NCBI GenBank assembly: GCA_964388085.1
Contig: CAYLZW010000118.1
Location: 1-15,903, forward strand
From: CAYLZW01 sp964388085
GTDB lineage: Bacteria; Myxococcota; UBA727; CAYLZW01
Direction: 5' to 3'
Length of the DNA: 15,903 bases
The position numbers were made by a program, and so were the translations under genes. This document shows positions 8,355-14,582 of the stretch, piece after piece. The notes under the pieces were generated by a model that saw nothing but the letters and a program-made list of their open reading frames with translations, made no database searches and was not told the DNA's origin. Numbering within the stretch: the first letter of the stretch is position 1; every line of letters begins with the position of its first letter.

Positions 8355-9470
8355 TTGAGCTCCCGTTGGATCGTCTCCGCCCGCTTCGACCTCGCCATGA
8401 TCGTGGTGCCGTTCACCGTCGCGGTGCTCGCGCTGTCGCTGCTCGCGGGGCTCGGCGTCAAAGAGCCGCTGTGGGCTTATCTGCTCTGCTTCGTCGCCTT
8501 CGACGTGGCGCACGTGTGGGCCACCGCCTACCTGACCTACCTCGACAGGCGGGCGTTTCAGCGACGACGGGCGCTCTATCTGTGGGCGCCGCCGCTCGCG
8601 TTCCTCGTCGCCTTCGCGCTCCACGTCCTCTCGCCGGTGGCCTTTTGGACGGCGCTCTCGTACTTCGCGATCTTCCACTTCGCGAAACAGCAGTACGGGT
8701 TCATCGCCATCTACAAGGCGAAGGCGAGGGAGCGCGCGCTCCTCGACTACCGGCTCGACAAGCTCGCGCTCTGGAGTGGCGCCCTCGGTCCGGTGCTCTT
8801 GTGGCACGCGACCCCCGCGGGGCAGTTCGATTGGTTCGATGGCAAAGAGCGCTTCCTGGTCCGGCTCCCCGAGGAGGCCAAGCTCTTCATCGCGCTCGGC
8901 ATGCTCGCCGTCGGCACCGTGTGGATGGTGCGCCAGCTCCACGTCCTTGCGCGCGGCGACGGCATGAACGTCGGCAAGACCCTGTGGATGGTGGGCAGCT
9001 GGATTAGCTGGTACGTCGGCGTGCGCCTCTCCGATCAACTGCTCGTGTCGGCCGCGTTCCTGAACTTCTTCCACGGGCTGCCCTTTTTGATGCTCGTCTG
9101 GCACCGCCTGCGCGTCCGCCACGGCGACGTCGAGGAGAGCGGCGCGCGTCGCTCCTTCGTCGCGCTCCTCACGCGGAAGCGTCGCTGGCCGCTCTTTTAT
9201 GGCCTCTTGTTCGCCGTCGCCCTCGTCGAGGAGGTGCTCTGGGACGGCGTCGTCTGGCGCACCTACCTGCCAGGCTTCACGGGCGTGTCGTTGCCCGAGC
9301 TGTCCGCCGTCGTGCTCTCGGTGTGGGTGGCGCTGTTGAGCCTGCCGCAGATCGTCCACTACTTCCTCGACGGCCACCTCTGGAAGCTCGATGAGCACAA
9401 CCAGGACCTCGCGGCGGCGCTCGGCCTCGCGCGACGCGCCGACTCGCCGGCGGCGGAGGCGCCGCTGTGA
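8355..9470 (+). CDS. Polytopic membrane protein with conserved-looking intramembrane histidines
   Basis: I do not recognise a named family with confidence. The 371-residue protein has about eight hydrophobic segments, roughly at residues 12-34, 39-62, 76-92, 94-110, 136-151, 176-193, 208-248 (possibly two) and 278-335 (two). Histidines sit in or beside membrane segments: H53 in DVAHVWAT, H108 in IFHFAKQQYG, H240 in FFHGLPF, and H335/H341 in HYFLDGHLWK near the C-terminus. Such a set could ligate metal, as in membrane di-iron enzymes such as Brp/Blh carotene dioxygenases. The motifs do not match that family closely enough to assign it. The start is TTG at 8355 with GAGGGG seven bases upstream; the translation is hydrophobic soon after. 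The stop overlaps the next start by four bases, so the two are translated together. Confidence 0.85.
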   Translation: MSSRWIVSARFDLAMIVVPFTVAVLALSLLAGLGVKEPLWAYLLCFVAFDVAHVWATAYLTYLDRRAFQRRRALYLWAPPLAFLVAFALHVLSPVAFWTALSYFAIFHFAKQQYGFIAIYKAKARERALLDYRLDKLALWSGALGPVLLWHATPAGQFDWFDGKERFLVRLPEEAKLFIALGMLAVGTVWMVRQLHVLARGDGMNVGKTLWMVGSWISWYVGVRLSDQLLVSAAFLNFFHGLPFLMLVWHRLRVRHGDVEESGARRSFVALLTRKRRWPLFYGLLFAVALVEEVLWDGVVWRTYLPGFTGVSLPELSAVVLSVWVALLSLPQIVHYFLDGHLWKLDEHNQDLAAALGLARRADSPAAEAPL

Positions 9471-9829
9471 CGGGCGCGCCCGCGCCGCTTCTGCTCGCCT
9501 ACGTCACCGCGGCGCTCGCGGTGCTGTGGATCCTCACGGCCAACCTGGCGGCGCTCGCCCGACACCGCAGCGGGCTCGACGGCCGGAGGGCGAGCCTCAC
9601 CTCGCGCTTCGCCTGGACGCTGTCGGTGCTCGCCGCCTGGACCGGACCGCTCGTCGTCATCGGCGCGCTCGTCGCCATCGGCCTCGGCGTGCGCGAGCGG
9701 CGCCGGGTCGAGCGCGGGCAAGCGACGCGTCGCTCCCGCCTGCCGGCCGAGATGGCGGTCAGAAACGGCGTCGTGCTGCTGGTCGCCGGCGTCGTCGTCG
9801 CCGCGCTCATCTGGCTCGGCTGGCGCTGA
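9467..9829 (+). CDS. Small three-helix membrane protein, coupled to the upstream gene
   Basis: Function unknown. The 120 residues contain three membrane segments at about 8-30, 49-74 and 100-118. A basic loop (RERRRVERG, about 76-84) between the second and third would be cytoplasmic by the positive-inside rule. No motif or catalytic residue is recognisable. The GTG start overlaps the upstream TGA (GTGA at 9467-9470) and has GGAGG at 9455-9459 with a seven-base spacer, a classic translationally coupled arrangement. It is therefore probably a partner or accessory of the histidine-containing membrane protein. It ends 24 bases before the convergent stop of the next gene. Confidence 0.8.
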   Translation: MTGAPAPLLLAYVTAALAVLWILTANLAALARHRSGLDGRRASLTSRFAWTLSVLAAWTGPLVVIGALVAIGLGVRERRRVERGQATRRSRLPAEMAVRNGVVLLVAGVVVAALIWLGWR

Positions 9830-9853
9830 CCCCAAAGGCGCGTCGCGCTCGCG

Positions 9854-12800
9854 CTACACGTAGTCGGGGACCGGAGCGCCCGTCGGGTCCTCGACCCACG
9901 CCTTCACGCCCCTCAGCACCATCTGATCGTCGAACGCCTCGGCGACGAAGCCCGCGTGCATGCGCGCCATGCGGGCGGTCGCTTCGTCGGCGTTCGGGTG
10001 GTTCGCGATGGCGTCGAACATATCGTAGGCGAACGAGGCCTGGCGGTTGCTGCGCTTGGCGGCCTCCTCGACGGACTCGCCCGGCCGCGGCGCGTCGCTG
10101 CCGAGCTGGCTCGCGAGGAAGGGGTCGGCCTCGAGGACGAAGGGCGGGATCCGCTCGCGGGGCACCATGCGCATGAGCGGCGCGTGCATGCGCGTGATGA
10201 GCTCCAAGAGCTCCTCGCGCGTCCAGCGAGGGTTGCGCAGCAGCAGCACGGTGCCGGGATCGACGCGCGTCATGCGCTCGTGCACGGGGATGTTCGTGTG
10301 CACGTCGTGCGGCGCCAACACCGCCTCGCGCAGGGCGTCGAGGTGCCGCTGCGGGCACGCGGGGTGCGTGTACAGGATCGCGCTCAGCTGCGCGCGCACG
10401 TCGTCGTCGCGGTGGCCGAGGAAAGACGAGTAGTCGGAGACGTAGCCCGTCGGGATGTTCACGCCGACGGCCGCCGTCTTCACCGCGCCCTCGGCCGTGA
10501 ACAGCGCGCCCACCGGCGGCGTGATGTTGCCCTCCTTGAGCGCGATGGGCGGCGCGCCGCTGTCGATCCACGCGAGCGCCTTCTCGACGTAGCCGAGCAC
10601 GCGCTCGGTCTGCGCCTCGCTCAGCTCGGGGTTTCGCGCGAGGTGCGCGATGTGCGGCAGGTAGCCCGAGGACAGCACGCGCTCGACGGTGGCGTCGCTC
10701 AGCTCCTTCGGCGACTCGAGGGCGGTGAGCAGCACCGGTCCCATCTCGTAGCGGTACAGCGAGCGATCACCGTCGTGGTCTCTGCTCGTCAGCACGTCCA
10801 CGAGCGCTTCGATGACCGCGGGCGGCGTGGCCGGCGAGGCGGCGATGGCGCGCCAGTCGGTCTGGCTGCCGAAGTAGTCCGTCTCGCCGACCTTGATCTT
10901 GAGCTCGCTCTTGTCGCCGCGCTCGGTGCTGAGCCGCTCCATGGCGGCCTGCAGCTCGAATTGCTTCAGCGGGTCGAGCTCGACGAGACCCTTGCCGTCA
11001 CTCTTTACCGCTTCGCCGGCGCCGAGCAGCATCAGCGCCATGGTGTGATCGATGAGCTCGGGCGCGATGGAGTTCACGTCCTGGAAGTTCACCGGCAGAC
11101 CGTCCGCCAGCGTCGTCACGATGCGGCCGTCTTGCGTCCAGTAGTGCCAGGTCTCCTGCTCGTTCACGCGCGCGGCGAGGATGCGGCGCAGCTGCCCGTC
11201 CTTGTCGGTGGCGAGCTCTTTCAGGCCGACGGTGTCGATCTCGACGCGCTTCGACGAGCTCGAGGCGAGGAACACCGGCGAGCTCATCTTGATGAAGTCA
11301 TCCATCTCGATGGAGCGGTGCCCCGAGCAGCCCACGACGAGGAACTTCTCGCCCAGCGCCTCGCTCTTGTCCGTGATGACGCGAAAGCCCTGCGCCTCGA
11401 GCTGCTGGATGCGGGCCGGGCTCAGATACGGGTCGTAGATGCTGACGCGGGAGCCGTCGCCTTGGAACGCGTTCGCGACGCCGACGCCGACCTTGCCCGC
11501 GCCGACGATGAGCACGTCCTTGCGCGAGACCGTGGTGGCGACCTCGTCGAGCACGCGGCGGACGGCCTGCACCACCGCGTCGCCGACCTGCGCCGACTCG
11601 AAGCGCTTGCCGTAGGAGCCGGCGACGTTCACGACCGGGAAGCCGAGCTCGATGCCCTTCTTCTCGAGGTCGTGGATCTCGGTCAGGCCGCGCGTGGTCT
11701 GCTCGACGACCTTGAACGCGCTCGCCTTGTCCGGGTAGCGCTGCGCGATGTACTTGGACGCGTAACCACCGTCGTCGATGACGAGGATGGGCTCGCCGTT
11801 TTGCTCGTGACGGGCGACGGCGCGATCCACCGCCGCGCACACCGCGCTCCACATGGCGTCGATGTCGCCGCGCTCGGGCAGGTTCACGTCGATGCCGAAG
11901 GTCTTCTCGATGGTGAGCTTCACCGCCGGGTTTTGCTGGTAGGGGATGCCGACATACTCGGCCTTGTCGACCTCGAGACCGGCCTTGCACATGGCGTCGA
12001 GGAAGGGGTTCGCCTGGCCGAGCATGTGCTGCACCATGACGACGTTGTGCCCGGCGAAGCGCTGGTCCTTCGCGAGCCGCGTGCCCACGCGATCGCTCAG
12101 CTTCATGGTGAGCGGCACCTCGCTGAGCTCGCTGAGCGCGTGCTCGAGGCGCTCGGCGTAGAGGGCGCCCGCGTCGGGGACGTCGAGCCAGTCGCTGAAG
12201 TCCGCGGTGTCCGCCTGCGCCGCCGGCTTGTGCCGCCAGGCGGGCATGAAGCCGTAGCTCTTCTGCAAGAGCTCGAGCAGCTCCGCGTCGAGCGAGTCTC
12301 CAAAGCGCGCGGCCACCTCGGGCATGGCGGCCTTGAAGCTCGCGACCACCTCTGCTTGGCTCGCGCCCTCGTAGATGCCCTCCATCCAGCGCGCGAGGTG
12401 CGCGGCGAGGAGGAAGTGCGGCGCGCGCGCGCCCGCTTTGCAGACGCTGTCGCCGAGCTCCGCCACCGCGGCCGCCCACTCGGGCTTGCCGAGGATCTGC
12501 GCGACCTCGAGGGCCGAGAGCTCTCGCGAGCGCGGCCCGATCTGGCCCCGGATCAGGGCGCCGAGCTGCCGCGCGGAAGGCGCCGGCTCGGGCGAGGGAG
12601 AGGCGTTCGCCGTGACGAGGCTCCGGAGGCGCTGCTCGGGCGTGAGCGGCTGCCGGACGAAAGAGCTCTTCGGCAGCGACGCCCGCAAAGTGACCGCGCT
12701 CATGCCCTTGGCGGGCCCCGCGCTGTCCGCGCCGCGGACGGCGGGCGGCTCGGCGGGCGGACGAGCGCGCGTGAAGGCGTCGGCGACGCGCGCGAGGGTC

Positions 12801-12922
12801 TCTGTCTCCGGCTCCCGAACGCTCGATGTAGGCGCTGCACCGACATTGACCCCGCGCGCAGAAGGAGCGCTCGGCTGCGGCGGCAGCGGACGCGGGGAGA
12901 CGGATTGGCGCCGAATGGCCAT
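9854..12922 (-). CDS. S-adenosylhomocysteine-hydrolase-like protein (probable pseudoenzyme) with C-terminal repeat-like extension
   Basis: Residues 1-125 are low-complexity (Pro/Ala/Arg/Ser), and 130-270 look helical. Residues about 278-640 align with S-adenosylhomocysteine hydrolase: a QHM block at 298-300, IDDGG at 382-386, EQTTRG at 407-412, a Rossmann loop GAGKVG at 474-479 with D497 after the second strand, VVGCSG at 529-534, and VEID at 560-563. Compared with human AHCY from memory, D131 is kept (D384). However E156 is Q408, D190/N191 and C195 have no equivalents, H301 is serine, and no C-terminal KPxxYRY follows. The NAD site looks intact but hydrolase chemistry looks lost. Residues about 690-1022 contain loosely repeated helical units (LARNPELSEAQTERVL, LLRNPRWTREELLELI), reminiscent of leucine-rich-variant/HEAT repeats. 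Housekeeping SAH hydrolase is about 430-480 residues. The start ATG has no clear ribosome-binding site; the Met at residue 74 is an alternative start. It looks cytosolic, and its ligand is unknown. Confidence 0.85.
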   Translation of the reverse strand: MAIRRQSVSPRPLPPQPSAPSARGVNVGAAPTSSVREPETETLARVADAFTRARPPAEPPAVRGADSAGPAKGMSAVTLRASLPKSSFVRQPLTPEQRLRSLVTANASPSPEPAPSARQLGALIRGQIGPRSRELSALEVAQILGKPEWAAAVAELGDSVCKAGARAPHFLLAAHLARWMEGIYEGASQAEVVASFKAAMPEVAARFGDSLDAELLELLQKSYGFMPAWRHKPAAQADTADFSDWLDVPDAGALYAERLEHALSELSEVPLTMKLSDRVGTRLAKDQRFAGHNVVMVQHMLGQANPFLDAMCKAGLEVDKAEYVGIPYQQNPAVKLTIEKTFGIDVNLPERGDIDAMWSAVCAAVDRAVARHEQNGEPILVIDDGGYASKYIAQRYPDKASAFKVVEQTTRGLTEIHDLEKKGIELGFPVVNVAGSYGKRFESAQVGDAVVQAVRRVLDEVATTVSRKDVLIVGAGKVGVGVANAFQGDGSRVSIYDPYLSPARIQQLEAQGFRVITDKSEALGEKFLVVGCSGHRSIEMDDFIKMSSPVFLASSSSKRVEIDTVGLKELATDKDGQLRRILAARVNEQETWHYWTQDGRIVTTLADGLPVNFQDVNSIAPELIDHTMALMLLGAGEAVKSDGKGLVELDPLKQFELQAAMERLSTERGDKSELKIKVGETDYFGSQTDWRAIAASPATPPAVIEALVDVLTSRDHDGDRSLYRYEMGPVLLTALESPKELSDATVERVLSSGYLPHIAHLARNPELSEAQTERVLGYVEKALAWIDSGAPPIALKEGNITPPVGALFTAEGAVKTAAVGVNIPTGYVSDYSSFLGHRDDDVRAQLSAILYTHPACPQRHLDALREAVLAPHDVHTNIPVHERMTRVDPGTVLLLRNPRWTREELLELITRMHAPLMRMVPRERIPPFVLEADPFLASQLGSDAPRPGESVEEAAKRSNRQASFAYDMFDAIANHPNADEATARMARMHAGFVAEAFDDQMVLRGVKAWVEDPTGAPVPDYV

Positions 12923-13048
12923 CAGCGGACTCTAGCCTGCTCGTGCCGATTTTGACGCGAAGTTGGCGTCCTTCGGAACGAGGCTCGCGCGCGCTTCAGC
13001 GCTACGGGGGGTGGCCTGTCCGTTCCGAGAGGCGTCGCGTGGGGCTCG

Positions 13049-13060
13049 TTCGTCGACGAA
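13049..13060. promoter_or_regulatory. 12-base perfect palindrome, possible operator
   Basis: TTCGTCGACGAA is a perfect dyad lying near the middle of the divergent gap, a usual place for a repressor or activator site serving both genes. A 12-base palindrome is expected a few times by chance in a window this size, so this is only a candidate. Confidence 0.25.
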
Positions 13061-13132
13061 GCGGCGCGCAATCGTCGCCTGGCGCGCGCGACCGACGAGG
13101 CCACCTGCGCGAGCCGCGCGCGCACGCATCCG

Positions 13133-13163
13133 TTGCCAACAGGCGTCCGTCGGGCGTTATGCT
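13133..13163 (+). promoter_or_regulatory. Candidate sigma-70-type promoter for the lipoprotein pair
   Basis: TTGCCA at 13133-13138 matches five of six bases of the TTGACA -35 box. TATGCT at 13158-13163 matches four of six of TATAAT. The spacer is 19 bases, slightly long; 18 if TTATGC is used. Transcription would start near 13170, giving a leader of about 25 bases that includes GGAGG at 13185-13189. Confidence 0.35.
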
Positions 13164-13194
13164 TCGCGGCGTCGACAGTGACACGGAGGCAAGC

Positions 13195-13854
13195 ATGCAG
13201 GGAGCGTCGCGCAACCTGATCGCGCTCGTCGTCATGAGCGTGAGCGCGGGCTGCTACCATTACACGGCGGACATTCCCGGCGTGCTCGACACCCGCTCCG
13301 ACGGCTCCACCGCCGAGCCGAGCCCGCCCGCGCTCGAGGACCCGAAGCTTACGCGCGCAGGCCTCGGGGCCGTCATCAGCGGCGCCGGCGTACACGCGGA
13401 GGGCGCGCAGCTCAGCGTCGAGGACCGGCACTTCTTCGCGGGCGTCACCCTGCTCGCGCCGGGCGTCTTTCTGCTCTCGAACGAGAGCGCCAAGGAAGAG
13501 CTGGAGGCCGCGCTCGGCGATGACGCCCTGCGCGAGGTCCGCGTCGGTCATCGCTACGCTCCGTTCGACATCTTGTTGAGCGCCGCGACGTACATCGTGC
13601 CCTGCGTGCCGCTCTTGCTCGCGCCGCAGGCGTACACCTTCACGGCCAGCGGCGAGCGCGTCGCTGCCGCGGGGCAGCCGCCCACGAACCGGCCGGTGGC
13701 GCCGCCCGTCGACGTGCGACCGCCGCCCGCCGAGGTCGAGCCGCCACCGAACGACGCAGGCGCGCCTTTGCTCCAACCGGACGACACGGCGAAGGAGGAC
13801 GCCGCGGGGCAGCAGGACGACGCCGCCCCGAGTGACGTGGGAGGTGCGCCATGA
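13195..13854 (+). CDS. Small lipoprotein with acidic Pro-rich tail
   Basis: Function unknown; predicted lipid-anchored envelope protein of 219 residues. I chose the ATG at 13195 because GGAGG ends five bases upstream and the translation begins with a complete lipoprotein signal ending SVSAGC, with the lipidated cysteine at residue 20. The frame is open further upstream but without signal-like sequence. After the cysteine come YHYTADIPGVL and a globular part to about residue 155. This includes a hydrophobic stretch ILLSAATYIVPCVPLLLAPQ (about 126-145) and the strand-like end YTFTASGERV. Residues 160-219 are Pro-rich, then Asp/Ala-rich, and probably disordered. The start of the mature protein and the block before the tail resemble the next gene's product. 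The pair probably arose by duplication. The stop overlaps the next ATG (ATGA). Confidence 0.85.
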   Translation: MQGASRNLIALVVMSVSAGCYHYTADIPGVLDTRSDGSTAEPSPPALEDPKLTRAGLGAVISGAGVHAEGAQLSVEDRHFFAGVTLLAPGVFLLSNESAKEELEAALGDDALREVRVGHRYAPFDILLSAATYIVPCVPLLLAPQAYTFTASGERVAAAGQPPTNRPVAPPVDVRPPPAEVEPPPNDAGAPLLQPDDTAKEDAAGQQDDAAPSDVGGAP

Positions 13855-14324
13855 GCCGCGTCACCGTCGTCACGCTGCTCGTGCTCGTCGTCGCCAGTGG
13901 CGGCGGCTGCTTCACCATGAACGCGTCGTTGCCGGGGACATTGCGCGGGGACGTCGAGCCCGAGCGCCTCGAGACCGTCGGGAAGTTCGAGCACGAGGTC
14001 ACGCACTGGTTCATTCCCTGCGGGCTCGGAGAGGCGCCCGAGACGGCGCTGCGCAAAGAGATCTTGCGGCAGGTGAAAGAGCAGGGCGCCGATGGCGTCG
14101 CGAACCTGAAGTACGAGGCCTACACCGGGCCCGTGGACTGCCTCATCGGCCGCGTCTGCCCCATCGTCCAGCCCCGCACCTTCCGCCTGAGCGGTGATCT
14201 CGTCCGCATCAAGGCGCCGCCGCTGCCGGGACAGCGGCCCTCGGAGGCGCCGCCGGGAGGCCCCATCACCGTGCACGGATCCGCCGCCGGACAAAACCCG
14301 CCGGATCTGGCCATGCGCTACTGA
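13851..14324 (+). CDS. Small lipoprotein, weakly Bor/TRL-like, paralogue of the upstream gene
   Basis: Predicted lipoprotein of 157 residues; function unknown. The signal ends VASGGGC with the lipidated cysteine at residue 20. It is followed by FTMNASLPGTL, matching YHYTADIPGVL in the upstream product. A middle part, EVTHWFIPCGLGEAP, recalls the HHFFVSGIGQ segment of phage-type Bor lipoproteins. GADGVANLKYEAYTG is typical of small lipoproteins with a ferredoxin-like or TRL-like fold. This is pattern recall, not a firm assignment. Cysteines at 57, 97 and 103 could form a disulfide. CPIVQPRTFRLSGDLV near 103-118 mirrors VPLLLAPQAYTFTASGERV upstream. The start ATG overlaps the preceding stop, with GGGAGG at 13839-13844, so the two genes are translated as a unit. 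The C-terminal 35 residues are Pro/Gly-rich. Confidence 0.85.
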   Translation: MSRVTVVTLLVLVVASGGGCFTMNASLPGTLRGDVEPERLETVGKFEHEVTHWFIPCGLGEAPETALRKEILRQVKEQGADGVANLKYEAYTGPVDCLIGRVCPIVQPRTFRLSGDLVRIKAPPLPGQRPSEAPPGGPITVHGSAAGQNPPDLAMRY

Positions 14325-14350
14325 GCGGCGCCCGCGCTCGCGCCACGCTC

Positions 14351-14366
14351 CAGGCGGCAGCGCCTG
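14351..14366 (+). terminator. Small hairpin after the lipoprotein pair
   Basis: CAGGCG (14351-14356) and CGCCTG (14361-14366) form a perfect 6-bp stem with a GCAG loop, 27 bases after the lipoprotein stop. No T-run follows, so its action as an intrinsic terminator is doubtful. The rest of the 258-base gap up to 14582 holds no recognisable gene. Confidence 0.3.
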
Positions 14367-14506
14367 CAATCACGGATCGTCGACGCTACACCGCGGTCCT
14401 GACGCCGTCGGCGGAGGAGCCGAGGCTTCGGTGCGTGGGTGTCTTGGCACAGAGAAGACCGTACGGCGAACCGCCACACGGCTTCGAAGTGTGCAAGAAG
14501 GGCTGT

Positions 14507-14535
14507 TGGATGCGCGAGATGTCCTTGCGCATCCG
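14507..14535 (+). promoter_or_regulatory. Strong hairpin in the nqrA leader region
   Basis: GGATGCGC at 14508-14515 is a perfect inverted repeat of GCGCATCC at 14527-14534. Inner pairs G-U, A-U and G-C (14516-14518 with 14524-14526) and an outer U-G pair extend it to about 12 bp around the loop AUGUC. It ends 47 bases before the nqrA start. No T-run follows. It could be an operator dyad, an RNA leader element controlling nqrA, or a terminator of the preceding transcript. Confidence 0.45.
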
Positions 14536-14582
14536 TAACGGCACGATATCCGTCAGGCCGAAGAACAACGACGAGGACACCG

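Larger units (their letters stand above)
12923..13194. promoter_or_regulatory. Divergent intergenic region
   Basis: These 272 bases separate the SAH-hydrolase-like gene (minus) from the lipoprotein pair (plus). An open frame continues upstream of the lipoprotein start. Its product (Arg/Ser-rich, no motif) precedes a complete lipoprotein signal, so I treat it as non-coding. The segment contains the palindrome TTCGTCGACGAA at 13049-13060 and a candidate promoter at 13133-13163. Nothing else is recognisable. Confidence 0.5.

Noticed and set aside
5503..8358. A 951-codon plus-strand frame crossing the lipoprotein end and the PEGA gene
   Set aside because: It overlaps two well-supported genes in other frames and encodes an Arg-rich sequence with no recognisable domain.
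8003..9007. A 334-codon plus-strand frame beginning with Gly/Thr/Ser repeats
   Set aside because: The repeats are the reverse reading of the PEGA linker minisatellite, and the rest is out of frame with the membrane protein gene.
9830..9853. A terminator between the convergent genes
   Set aside because: Only a 4-bp GCGC dyad is present and there is no T-run; too weak to call.
9956..12955. A 999-codon plus-strand open frame opposite the SAH-hydrolase-like gene
   Set aside because: Its composition is Arg/Ala/Val/His/Glu-rich without motifs, while the minus strand aligns with a known enzyme fold.
12943..13194. An N-terminal extension of the first small lipoprotein
   Set aside because: The frame is open, but the extension is Arg/Ser-rich and would bury a complete signal and lipobox; GGAGG sits exactly before the ATG at 13195.
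14440..14480. A sigma-54 promoter suggested by CTTGGCAC near 14442-14449
   Set aside because: The -24-like TGGCAC is present, but no TTGC-type -12 element lies at the required spacing.
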